A stretch of DNA of 64,000 bases from Bacteroides thetaiotaomicron VPI-5482 (GCF_000011065.1 NC_004663.1:6196362-6260361), one strand, 5' to 3'; shown: positions 46,904 to 55,588, numbered from the stretch's first letter. The notes: generated from the sequence alone by a model not told the origin. Program-made: numbers and translations.

Positions 46904-46968
46904 ACGGTTTTTGCGGCAATCTACGGAAGTGGAGCCTGCACAGCTTCCGGGATTGCCGCAAAAACCGT
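46904..46968 (-). terminator. Hairpin with conserved loop, copy 2 (3' end of mobC transcript)
   Basis: A perfect 17-bp outer stem (46904-46920 with 46952-46968, ACGGTTTTTGCGGCAAT) encloses the inner stem CGGAAG/CTTCCG and loop TGGAGCCTGCACAG. Inner part and 3' flank (GGAAACAT) match copy 1 at 33659-33710, while the outer stem differs. It lies between the convergent CHAT gene and mobC and probably terminates both. Confidence 0.65.
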
Positions 46969-46994
46969 GGGAAACATACTGTTATGACAAACGG

Positions 46995-49022
46995 CTATGC
47001 TTGTGCCCGTGCACCTTCATCACCACCTAACAGGTGTTTGAGTTCCGGATCATTCTCTATGCGGATTAACTCGTTCTCTACAAGTTCCACAATATCCTGC
47101 TTGATTTGCTGGTAGTTGGCCTGTATCTGCTGCTCCATTGTATCGTTACCGTTCTCGTCCAGAAAACTGCTGATTTCAGGAATGGGTTGATAGGAGGTTG
47201 TTTCCTTCTGTACCGCATCATTATCCACTACTATTTGCGCATGGAAAACTTTCTGGTCTATCGTTTCTCCGAAATTATCCGTTACAGCACCCACAAACAT
47301 ACCCTGTGAGAGTGTACTGATTTTGCTGGCAGGTATCAGGCTGTCCAGTTGCGTGCTGATGGAAGTGGATGTATCGTTACGGTTGATGCTCATAGACTCC
47401 CGTTTTTGCAGGATTTTTCCAAATCGCTCTGATAGTGTTTTTGCCGTCTCACCTACTACCTGACCACTGAAGACATTACCCACAGTTGACATGATAACGG
47501 CGGCCTCCTTGTCACCATAGTCACGTTTCAGTTGACTAAAGTCTTGGAAACCCAATACGACTGCCACTTTGTTGCTTCGTGCTGTTGCTATAAGGTTATC
47601 CAACCCTTTAAAGAAGATGGTTGGTAACTCGTCAATAATCACACAACTTTTCAGTTGTTTCTTCTTGTTTATCAGCTTTACAATACGGGAGTTATAAAGT
47701 CCTAACGCCGCACCATAAATGGAAATTCTATCGGGATTGTTACCTACACAAAGAACTTTAGGTTCTTTCGGATTATTAATATCCAGTGTAAAATCACTGC
47801 CGGACATTACCCAATAGAGTTGCGGACTTATCAGTCTGGATAACGGGATTTTAGCACTTGCAATCTGGCCCTGGAGCTGTTCGCTCGCTCCGCCTTTCCA
47901 TGCGTCAATGAACGGACTAAGATAGTTTTCCAAATCAGGATAACTTGTCAGGATAGTAAAGACGTCTTCATATCTTTTATTAAGCAATTCTATGGCATGA
48001 GGGAACGTACAATACTTGCCGCCTTCATAGATTTTCAAAAACCATATTATCGCCGTAAACAGGACAATCGGGGATTCCACGAAGAAGTCCCCCTGCTTCT
48101 GCACCCACGACTTATTGAGGTTAAGCATTATGGTGTACGACGACTCGTAAGCGTCTGAAATATCCGTCATCAGTTCCGGTGCCAGCGGGTTACAGCGATG
48201 GCTCTTGCGTGGGTTATCGAAATTTATCACGTAGAACTTAGGCGGTATCTTATAGCGGTGTCTGTACTTAATCAAGTGGTTATAAGCGATAACGGACAAG
48301 TCATCAAATTTAAAGTCGTATATGTAAAGTGCATAGGACTTCTCGATTGCCTGCTTTATGTAATTATTGACCACGGCATACGATTTCCCGCTACCCGGTG
48401 TACCTAAAATCATGCTGGCCCGAAAAGGATTCACCACGTTTATCCAGCCTTTCCATTCCTTTTTCCTGTACCAGAATCTAGTCGGCAGGTTAATGGAATA
48501 CTCGTTTTCCATAAGGCGGGTTTCCTGCATGAATGATTCATTTTCGGTATTGAAAACGTCCTCCAGCAAATTGTTCTTCAACAGACGGCTTATCCACAAT
48601 CCCGATGCCAACAGACAGAAAAAGCCACCGACCAATGTTGTGGTATAAAGTACCGCACATACACCGGATGATGCGTCAATGGACAGTAGCCACCAGTTCA
48701 GGAAAAAGAGTATTGCACCCGCTATGGCCGCAATGATAATCTGCCTTCATGTGATTTCATGCTTCTTCACTCCCTTGTTGCCCATGCAGGACAGACTGAG
48801 GAAGAGGACACAAAACAGTTTGGTGTAAAGCAAAGATGAAAATAGTCCGGTAGTACGTTGGAAATTGGACAGTATCTTATCCACTATATCGAGCGTTCAG
48901 CCCATTTCGTGGAGCCAGCCGTAACAAAACCAATAGATGTGTATCGCCAAAAATAAAAAACTGATGGCCCGCATAAAGTCCGTGACTTTGGCAAGACCTC
49001 TTAAATCATCTTCATTCTGCAT
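46995..49022 (-). CDS. mobC: MobC / TraG-type type IV coupling protein, two in-frame TGA codons
   Basis: 675 residues with TGA read as Trp, the family's length. TGA is codon 42 (48897-48899; WLHEMG-TGA-TLDIVDKILSNFQRTTG) and codon 92 (48747-48749; KKHEIT-TGA-RQIIIAA); TGG is used normally elsewhere, for example FLNWWLL. Three N-terminal membrane helices precede the ATPase with Walker A LGTPGSGKSYAVV and Walker B CVIIDELPTIF. It couples the relaxosome to the transfer channel. The frame is otherwise clean and ends in TAG. ATG 49022 (MQNEDDLRGLAKVTDFMRAI) is chosen from the family N-terminus. Confidence 0.88.
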
Positions 49023-49065
49023 AATTGTAACTATTAAAATTAGACTTCTTCTATACATTATTATA

Positions 49066-50391
49066 TTATAACCTGCGCCTGCGCTTCTTCTTTTTCTTGT
49101 GCCCGAAGCGGAAGGCCGGATCGATGTACTCGTGCGTATGGTCATCTTCCATGAGTACGGAGAAAATGTCAATGGCACCGAGTGCGGACGTATCAATCAG
49201 ACTGCCGGACGGTTCACTCTGATAGTTGCCTCGATTTTCCTGCTGCCGGTATTCCTCCCTTTCCTGTCTTTCTTCCGCATCCGTTTCCCGTGCCTGCCGG
49301 GGCGTATCCTGCTCCGGTGGCGGTATCAGCTTTGTACGGTCCGCATCCGGATTATTGAACAGTTCGTTGAATACATTGGCTGAAAAGGCCTTGCCCAAAC
49401 GCGAGCCGTTGAACACTGTCCGGTTGGTATGGTCTATGAAAGTGATACCGTACAGGCGTCCTTCGGGATTGATACGGTAAACCACCTCTATATCCGCATC
49501 TTTCAGCCTGCGGGCAAACGCTTCTTTCGTACTTATGTCCTGCATGGCTTTGACTATTTCCTGCCGTGCCCTTTCGGCAAGGCTGTTCCTTTTCACCTTT
49601 TCGGCGGTGGCGGCAAACTTCTTTTGCAGGGCTTCATAACCGAATACCTTTCCGAACTTGCTGGACTTGAAAGGCGTGCCTGCCTGCTGTCCGTCATCAT
49701 CCAAAGCTCCGTACATGATGCCGTAGTATTCCTTCCCGTCCACGCTTCCCCTGACTTCATAAACGGTTACGTTATACAAGTTCAGAAGGGTGTTGTATTC
49801 GGCAAGCGAATGGCAGTTGTAACATTCCAGCAAAGTACGGGCAGTATGCTTCACCTGCGCTTTCACGTCACCTTTCGGATAATCCACTTTTTGCAAGGAT
49901 AGTAATTCCCTTTCACTGTGTTCTCCGAGTGTGGAATGAAGGCCGTACTTCACTTCCATATCCCGACAGATATTCTGTGCCCGGATGGCTTCCCGGTTGT
50001 GGTCTATTTTTTCTCCCTTCTCGTTGATACGTACCGAAATGATGTGCATGTGTTTACGGTCTATGTCTTCGTGTAGCCATACGATATAGGGCTGGTTCCC
50101 GTAACCGAACTTTTCCATGAACTCCTGCGCCAATACGGTCATTTGTTCTTTTGAAAGAATGTCTTTTGGGGAAGGATTCAATGAGATGTGGATAACCGGT
50201 TTCCTGACGTGCGAGTTGAGTGCGATATAAGGCTCGAAAGCCTGCACGCAGTTTTCAATCGGCACATTGCCGGAAGTGTCCGCCGCTATTTTCGGGTGTC
50301 ACAATACCTTTGCCGTACCGTCGTCCACCTTTATCTTATTATAGGCAATCACTCCATAGAATGAACTGCCGGATGTGATATTCGGCACCAT
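49066..50391 (-). CDS. mobB: MobB relaxase, one in-frame TGA codon
   Basis: 441 residues with TGA as Trp. The start MVPNITSGSSFYGVIAYNKIKVDDG is the canonical N-terminus, and the TGA is codon 31 (50299-50301; TAKVL-TGA-HPKIAAD), a usual Trp/aromatic position. Relaxase motifs follow: VIHISLNPSPKD and the metal-binding triad WLHEDIDRKHMHIISVRIN (HxDxxHxH-like). The C-terminus is basic (KKKKRRRRL). It nicks oriT and stays bound to the 5' end. Without decoding of the TGA the first in-frame restart would be GTG 50265, which loses the N-terminal motif. It starts four bases after mobA. Ends in TAA. Confidence 0.88.
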
Positions 50392-50395
50392 GACG

Positions 50396-50830
50396 TTATT
50401 CCTTTTTAGTGAGATACTCCTTCTCGTACCGCTTTGTCAGTTCGATAACCTGCCTGCATACTTCTTCCAGTTTACGGGTTTCTTCGGCAAGTTTGTAGAG
50501 AAATGCAAGCGATTTCTTCTCTCCGTAAATGGTATGGATAGTCTTTACACATTGGTTATAGTTATTCCCGATACGGCGGAACTGCTGATAGAAAGCGGTG
50601 AGCTGGGCATAATATTCCTGCGCTTCCTTGTCAATCTTCACCACCTTGAATTCTCAGCCGAAGATACGGGCGAAGATAAATTCGGCCTTGTTCTTCATAC
50701 CCGATTGTTCAAACATCGTGAGGAATTTTTCATTTTCCTCACTGTTCAACCGCACTGAGTGGCGATGCACCCGTGGGTCTGCGAGCACCTTGTGCCCCTT
50801 TTCATTGCTTACAAGCATCCTTTTCTTCAT
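50396..50830 (-). CDS. mobA: MobA relaxosome accessory protein, one in-frame TGA codon
   Basis: 144 residues with TGA as Trp; TGA is codon 59 (50654-50656; FARIFG-TGA-EFKVVKIDKEAQ). The N-terminal half (RVHRHSVRLNSEENEKFLTMFEQSGMKNKAEFIFARIFG) is a ribbon-helix-helix DNA-binding domain of the MobC/MobA mobilisation family. The C-terminal half is helical. It should bind oriT next to its own gene and recruit MobB. Stopping at the TGA would leave only the first 58 residues. Terminal stop TAA; mobB follows after four bases. Confidence 0.85.
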
Positions 50831-50839
50831 GACATGAAT

Positions 50840-51075
50840 ATTTTAGAAGGTTCGACTTGGGAGAACCGCCACCCCCGAAAGACCTTTCGGGCGAGACTTT
50901 GAGGGCCTGAACTTCAAGTGAGGGCCTCAAAGTACACCTTGCTATATGCTGACGCATATTAAAATCCGGCTGTGCCGGATTAAAGGTCTAAAGGATTTGT
51001 TTAACGTTCTCTTTTCGAGAACGGGCTGCGCTCTCCCGGCGACAAAGGTAGATAGTTTTTTCGGTATGGGTATTA
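50840..51075. other. Probable oriT region with several hairpins
   Basis: Lies between the divergent mobA and traA genes. Stems seen are CCCGAAA/TTTCGGG (about 50874-50891), TTTGAGG/CCTCAAA (about 50898-50931), an 8-bp perfect stem AATCCGGC/GCCGGATT (about 50970-50990) and GTTCTC/GAGAAC (about 51007-51023). Clustered inverted repeats upstream of mobA are the usual oriT layout in Bacteroides CTns. The nick site cannot be fixed by eye. Confidence 0.55.
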
Positions 51076-51159
51076 TCAGGCGTTACGCCAACAGCTGCCA
51101 ATAAATGACTTTGAAACCACGGTTATGTCACGGATGCTCTTTTTGAGGTTTATTTGCAG

Positions 51160-51525
51160 CCGGATAGCTATTCAGTTACTTATTTGGATAGATAAAAAGG
51201 TAGTTATCAGGATAACTATCCGAATAGCTTTCTGACTAAACAGGCATTTAATTAAGCAAGTTTTCAGATAAGCATTCATAAGGCTATCTATTTACTTGCA
51301 CAACTATATACAAAGATGTATAGACAGGCAAGTGTATATTCGGATAAATGGAGAGGTAAATATACTATTAGCTAAATACTTAGATAGACAGCCAGATAGC
51401 TATGTAGCTACATAGCTGAATAGATAAATAGCTATATAATTGCATAGCTATGTAAGTATAAAGCTAAACGGATAGTGAAATGACTGAACGGATAAGTGGA
51501 TAGATGTCTATCTGCTGAATTATAA
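51160..51525. repeat. AT-rich array of ATAGCTA-type quasi-repeats
   Basis: For about 360 bases variants of GGATAG, ATAGCTAT, TAGCTAC and TAGATAGA recur on both strands, for example AGCCGGATAGCTATTC, CAGATAGCTATGTAGC, ATAGCTGAATAGATAAAT and GCATAGCTATGTAAG. No reading frame. It lies between oriT and traA and could be a protein-binding array or part of the tra promoter region. Confidence 0.55.
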
Positions 51526-51554
51526 ATAAAATTATTCACTTAAATTAGGCAACG

Positions 51555-52325
51555 ATGGAAAAAAGAAAGGAAACGGTATTCATTTCGTTCGCTTCCCAGA
51601 AAGGGGGCGTAGGTAAATCGACGTTTACGATTTATGCGGCATCATGACTGCATTATGTAAAAGGTCTCAGCGTAGCGGTAGTGGATTGCGACTATCCGCA
51701 ACATTCTATTATGAAACAGAAAAAGCGGGATATGGAAGTGGTGAAGACCACACCCGTTTATCAGAACCTCTTGGTGGAGCAGACCGGGCGGTTGAAGAAA
51801 AAGGCTTATCCGGTCATTGGAAGTACCCCGCCGGATTGTATGACTGACTGAAGGAGATTTGAAGGGAAATCGGACATACATTATGACATGGTACTGTTCG
51901 ACCTGCCCGGAACTATGGGTAGCGACGGGGTTATCGCTGCAATTAGTGCGCTCGATTATCTGTTCGTGCCGATAAAGGCAGACCGTCTTGTGCTGGAAAG
52001 CACGCTGAACTTTGCCACCACCATTAATGACCGGCTGATAAAGACCGGCGTGTCCGCACTGAAAGGTCTTCATCTATTCTGGAACATGGTTGACCGCAGG
52101 GAACGCACGACATTGTATGATGTGTATCAGCAAGGTTTTTCCCTGTTAGGGCTGGATTGTCTCAAAACACGTATTCCCGTGCGCAGTAACTTTACCAAGG
52201 ACTTGTCCGCTATGGGCGGCCCCGTTTACCGGAGTACGCTGTTCTCTCCCGATGCGGCATTCACCAAAGAGTGCGGCTTCGATACGTTTATGGATGAAAT
52301 CATATCTGTACTTAAAACCGAATAG
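51555..52325 (+). CDS. traA: TraA, ParA-family ATPase, two in-frame TGA codons
   Basis: 256 residues with TGA as Trp. The ParA Walker A motif SQKGGVGKSTFTIYAAS is followed directly by TGA at codon 31 (51645-51647; AAS-TGA-LHYVKGLSVAVVDCDYPQHS). A second TGA is codon 99 (51849-51851; CMTD-TGA-RRFEGKSDIHYDMVLFDLPGT). Later motifs VLFDLPGT (Walker B) and the C-terminal helices are intact, so the frame is maintained past both codons. The first gene of the tra operon, it ends in TAG two bases before traB. A stop at codon 31 would remove the whole ATPase. Confidence 0.88.
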
Positions 52326-52327
52326 TC

Positions 52328-52822
52328 ATGGCAAAGAAAACAAGCGGACAAAATCCGGTGGATGAAGCGTACCTGCGCAGCCTGATGGCAGGGGTTCCTT
52401 CGGAGCCTCCTTTATCATCTGTACCTTCAACCGGCGGAGGTAATGGCGAAAATAGAGAAACCGCTTTATCCGATGAGAAAGGAAAAGCGGATGGCACTGC
52501 AAATGAAACAGTCAGGGATGTTTCCGATGCAGGTGGTGCCGACCGTTCGGAAGTGGTTACGGAAAAAACGTCACCGAAAACGATTCGCACGGCTCTGGCT
52601 GACTTTATACGCAGATTCCTCACCCCTTATAAATGTGAAGGCAGACAGGGGGTATATATAGACAAGGAACTGCACCAGAAAATATCAGTCATCGTGGGCA
52701 TTGCCGGAAAACGGCAGTTGACGGTAGGAAACTACATAGACAATGTATTGAAGGAGCATTTCGAGAAACATGCGGATGAGGTGAAGACCTATTTACAAAA
52801 GAGTTATAACAAAATATTTTAG
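52328..52822 (+). CDS. traB: TraB-position protein, DUF3408 family
   Basis: 164 residues. A disordered N-terminal half (GVPSEPPLSSVPSTGGGNGENRE) is followed by a folded C-terminal domain (ADFIRRFLTPYKCEGRQGVYIDKELHQKISVIVGIAGKRQLTVGNYIDNVLKEHFEKHADEVKTYL) typical of DUF3408 proteins and resembling ribbon-helix-helix partners of ParA. It contains no Trp and no in-frame TGA; ends in TAG. Start two bases after traA and a stop four bases before the next gene. Confidence 0.82.
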   Translation: MAKKTSGQNPVDEAYLRSLMAGVPSEPPLSSVPSTGGGNGENRETALSDEKGKADGTANETVRDVSDAGGADRSEVVTEKTSPKTIRTALADFIRRFLTPYKCEGRQGVYIDKELHQKISVIVGIAGKRQLTVGNYIDNVLKEHFEKHADEVKTYLQKSYNKIF

Positions 52823-52825
52823 GGT

Positions 52826-53758
52826 ATGAATATACAATCAGGTTACTATGAAGCCGGAATCGCTCTGTTCTGGCTATTGTTCGCCTATCTGTTCATGGAT
52901 AAGTTCCTGTTCAAGGGACAGCTTGGCGAAATATGTTTCGGAAAGGCACGCCGCCGCATGGCAAAAGCTCTGCGGGGCGTTGCCGGATGGTTCGATCCGG
53001 TGAAAGAGGAACAGAAAAAAGGGCGCAGGCGCTCGAAAGGGAAAGCGGAAAAGAAAGACGTTCTGGTAGCGCCGGAGTCTGAAAAGAGGAATGTCACGAC
53101 CGCAAAAACGGAAGTGAAGGACAAAGAAAAGGCTGAAGTCAAGGAAAAGGCAGAGGGCAGGAACATGGAAAAACCTCCCCAAAAACGCTCTGAAACGGAC
53201 AGTCTTGTCGTTACAAAAAGCTACGGGATACGTCAACGGCCGCCAATAAACGTCACCGGTTCCGGAACTATTGCAGGTAAAGAAAATGCCTCTACTTTTG
53301 CTGGCAGAAACGAAGATACAGCGCCACAAAAGGTAGCACAAGTGCCGCCGGAGCGCATTCCGGAACTGTTCCGGGACAAGCGCGTGGAAGAGTGGAGGGC
53401 TTCTTCGGATGAGAGTTCCGGCAAGCCGGATGGCGATAGCGGACAGGGAGGAAACGGTGACGAAGTGGATACGGATGAGTTGAACGAGGAACTGGATGAT
53501 TTGAACTGTATCCGCGAAGAGTATTCGGGCGAGGCAACCGGCATAGGGCCGGAAGAGATTGACCTGATTATCGACCTCTGCAACGGCAAGGATATTCCGA
53601 CAGACAAACGATTGTCCCTTTTAAGGGCGATCCACCATATCAAAGATACGCAGATTGAACGCTCGATACTGGAAAGTATCAATGGCAGCGACAGCCGTAT
53701 CAGCAAATTTCTGGATGAAGCCGAGCAAATGGGCGGGGCTGCTCCGGACAGAGATTAA
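52826..53758 (+). CDS. Tra protein with N-terminal membrane helix (DUF4122-like)
   Basis: 310 residues. One membrane helix (ALFWLLFAYLFMDKFLF) is followed by KGQLGEICFGKARRRMAKALRGVAGWFDP, a charged Lys/Glu-rich disordered middle (80-160) and a helical C-terminal domain (GIGPEEIDLIIDLCNGKDIPTDKRLSLLRAIHHIKDTQIERSILESI). This layout fits the DUF4122 protein between traB and traE in CTns (traC or traD in different naming schemes). Its Trp codons are TGG; no TGA. Ends in TAA, just before the tiny-ORF cluster. Confidence 0.7.
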   Translation: MNIQSGYYEAGIALFWLLFAYLFMDKFLFKGQLGEICFGKARRRMAKALRGVAGWFDPVKEEQKKGRRRSKGKAEKKDVLVAPESEKRNVTTAKTEVKDKEKAEVKEKAEGRNMEKPPQKRSETDSLVVTKSYGIRQRPPINVTGSGTIAGKENASTFAGRNEDTAPQKVAQVPPERIPELFRDKRVEEWRASSDESSGKPDGDSGQGGNGDEVDTDELNEELDDLNCIREEYSGEATGIGPEEIDLIIDLCNGKDIPTDKRLSLLRAIHHIKDTQIERSILESINGSDSRISKFLDEAEQMGGAAPDRD

Positions 53759-53780
53759 CCAATTAAAAAAGGAGGTAACA

Positions 53781-53828
53781 ATGACAAGAGGTTATTTTGA
53801 TACGGGTTGACAGCCCGTATCACCTTAA
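53781..53828 (+). CDS. Tiny ORF 1, MTRGYFDTG-TGA (QPVSP if read through)
   Basis: ATG 53781 follows a strong Shine-Dalgarno-like AAAGGAGG. Nine codons lead to TGA 53808-53810; reading the TGA as Trp adds QPVSP to TAA 53826-53828. GATACGGG and CCCGTATC form a perfect 8-bp stem with the TGA in its 7-base loop. First of five related units. Confidence 0.55.
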
Positions 53829-53876
53829 AGAGAGAAATTCGCTATGGTATTAATGACTGAATAAACCAACAAAACC

Positions 53877-53909
53877 ATGTATATGACTTATTTCGATTCG
53901 GGTTGATAA
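53877..53909 (+). CDS. Tiny ORF 2, MYMTYFDSG-TGA
   Basis: ATG 53877, nine codons, TGA 53904-53906 followed directly by TAA. Same Y[F/Y]D[S/T]G ending as its neighbours with different synonymous codons. CGGG before and CCCG 16 bases after the TGA can pair. Confidence 0.5.
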
Positions 53910-53986
53910 ATGGATGTTCCCGCCTGGTAAGGGAACACTCCAATCAAGAAGAGACAATACCTTTGGTAACTTACTTATAAAACAGA

Positions 53987-54022
53987 ATGGCTATGACAAA
54001 AGGCTATTACGATTCGGGATGA
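53987..54022 (+). CDS. Tiny ORF 3, MAMTKGYYDSG-TGA
   Basis: ATG 53987, eleven codons, TGA 54020-54022. If read through, the frame continues as QTACGIHPVRQQELF and overlaps the start of the radical-SAM gene. CGGG and CCCG flank the TGA with a small CCGC/GCGG hairpin between. A TACCTTTG promoter-like box lies at about 53959-53966, just upstream. Confidence 0.5.
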   Translation: MAMTKGYYDSG

Positions 54023-54086
54023 CAGACCGCCTGCGGCATTCACCCGGTAAGGCAACAAGAACTATTCACCATTAAATTTTATCCGT

Positions 54087-54992
54087 ATGAATATAGGACT
54101 GGTAGATGTGGACGGACATAACTTCCCCAATTTTGCGCTGATGCGCCTTTCAGCTTATTACAAGGCAAAAGGGCATCGGGTGGAATGGGCAGAACCGACG
54201 GGACGGTATGATAAGGTGCTGGCAAGCAAAGTGTTCACTTTTAGTTCTGACTATGATTACAATCTGCTGGATGCGAAGGAAATCATAAAGGGCGGAACGG
54301 GATATGATATTGCCGGCAGGCTTCCCGAAGCTGTGGAAAACAGCCGGATGATGGATTATTCCATTTACCCCCAATATCCTTTTTCCCTTCAGTTCTTTTC
54401 AAGGGGCTGCATCCGTAAATGCCCCTTCTGTCTCGTCCGTGAGAAGGAAGGATACATTCAGGCCGTGGAGCCGGTGGAGCTGAACCCGAAAGGGAAATGG
54501 ATTGAGGTGCTGGATAACAATTTCTTTGCCAATCCGCAGTGAAGATCGGCGGTAGATTATTTGATGAAGGCCCGGCAACCCGTTAAACTGCACGGTGTGG
54601 ATGTGAGGATTATGAATGAGGAACAGGCCTGGCATCTAAACCGGATGAAGATGAAGCAGAACATCCATATTGCGTGGGATTTGCCCCGGCTGGATCTGAC
54701 CGACCGCCTGAAAGAGATGGTCAGGCATGTGAAACCTTACAAGATAACCTGCTACGTGCTGATAGGATTCAATTCGACCGTTGAGCAGGATTTGTTCAGG
54801 TTGAACGTACTGAGGGAACTGGGGATTACTCCCTTTGTTATCCCTTTCCGGGATTATGCAAACAAGCGGACGCCTACGCAATACGAGCGTGACCTTGCCC
54901 GATGGGCGAACCGGATGTGGCTATTCAAGTCTACCTCCTTTGAAGACTATACACCCCGCAAGGGTTTCAAGTGCGGAGAATATCTGAAATAA
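54087..54992 (+). CDS. Radical-SAM protein with B12-binding-like N-terminus, one in-frame TGA codon
   Basis: 301 residues with TGA as Trp; TGA is codon 152 (54540-54542; DNNFFANPQ-TGA-RSAVDYLMKARQP). The N-terminal 90 residues (IGLVDVDGHNFPNFALMRLSAYYKAKGHRVEW) resemble a cobalamin-binding Rossmann domain. The cluster motif RGCIRKCPFC (CxxxCxxC) is near residue 110. The second half completes the TIM-barrel (YKITCYVLIGFN, TPFVIPFRDY) and ends in TAA. Both halves are needed for a radical-SAM fold, so the TGA must be decoded for activity. It is set among five tiny YYDSG frames; the substrate is unknown (a peptide or a tRNA are guesses). Confidence 0.8.
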
Positions 54993-55021
54993 CCTGATAA
55001 AGACAAGACACAATAGAGACA

Positions 55022-55177
55022 ATGAGAACAAACGGTTATTACGATTCGGGATGATTCACATCCTGCTTTCAAGAGAGAATTAACAAGAATGTTTCACCAC
55101 CAAATCAAGTGACAATGCAAATAGCATATTATGACTCCGGCTGATTTCCGGCCGGAACTTACCCCCTGAATCAGTAA
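55022..55177 (+). CDS. Tiny ORF 4, MRTNGYYDSG-TGA, in frame with tiny ORF 5
   Basis: ATG 55022, ten codons, TGA 55052-55054. With TGA as Trp the frame runs through FTSCFQERINKNVSPPNQVT and into ORF 5 without any other stop. It passes the second TGA and ends at TAA 55175-55177, giving 51 residues with two YYDSG-W units. The frame ends 10 bases before the terminator-like hairpin in front of traE. Confidence 0.5.
55115..55177 (+). CDS. Tiny ORF 5, MQIAYYDSG-TGA (FPAGTYPLNQ if read through)
   Basis: ATG 55115, nine codons, TGA 55142-55144. TCCGGC and GCCGGA (55136-55141 and 55151-55156) form a 6-bp stem with the TGA opening the loop. Different bases from the ORF 1 stem, same arrangement. Confidence 0.5.
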
Positions 55178-55187
55178 ACCATAAACG

Positions 55188-55237
55188 GCCACGGCTGCCT
55201 TATGGGGATAGTGAAAGGGGGCAGTCCGTGGCTTTTT
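55188..55237 (+). terminator. Terminator or attenuator before traE
   Basis: GCCACGGCTGCC pairs with GGCAG-TCCGTGGC (55220-55232), followed by six T residues. It lies 28 bases before traE in the middle of a co-directional tra operon, so read-through or attenuation must allow traE-traO expression, unless a new promoter lies in the 28 bases after it. Confidence 0.65.
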
Positions 55238-55264
55238 TAATCACCTAAAAAATCACGGAAATAA

Positions 55265-55564
55265 ATGAAAAAGAAAAGATTGATTATGATGCTTGCCGCT
55301 GTTGCGGCGGCAAGTGCGGCAATGGCCCAGGGAAACGGGCAGGCAGGTATTACGGAGGCCACCCAGATGGTGACAAGTTATTTCGATCCGGGAACAAAAT
55401 TGATTTATGCAATCGGTGCCGTAATCGGTCTCGTTGGCGGCGTCAAAGTCTACCAGAAGTTCAGTTCGGGCGACCCCGACACGAGTAAAACTGCCAGTTC
55501 GTGGTTCGGAGCCTGTATCTTTCTGATAGTCGCCGCCACCATTCTGAGGTCGTTCTTCCTCTAA
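55265..55564 (+). CDS. traE: TraE (DUF4134), small membrane protein
   Basis: 99 residues. A signal-like N-terminus (LIMMLAAVAAASAAMAQ) is followed by LIYAIGAVIGLVGGVKVYQKFSSGDPDTSKTASSWFGACIFLIVAATILRSFF with two membrane helices. This is the VirB2-like subunit position of CTn transfer systems. Its single Trp is TGG. Ends in TAA. Confidence 0.88.
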   Translation: MKKKRLIMMLAAVAAASAAMAQGNGQAGITEATQMVTSYFDPGTKLIYAIGAVIGLVGGVKVYQKFSSGDPDTSKTASSWFGACIFLIVAATILRSFFL

Positions 55565-55588
55565 GATTCATACTGAAGACAGTAACTT

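Noticed and set aside
50898..50931. GAACTTCAAGT near oriT as an anticodon arm with UCA
   Set aside because: It is the loop of a TTTGAGG/CCTCAAA hairpin and lacks D-arm, T-arm and acceptor stems at the right distances.
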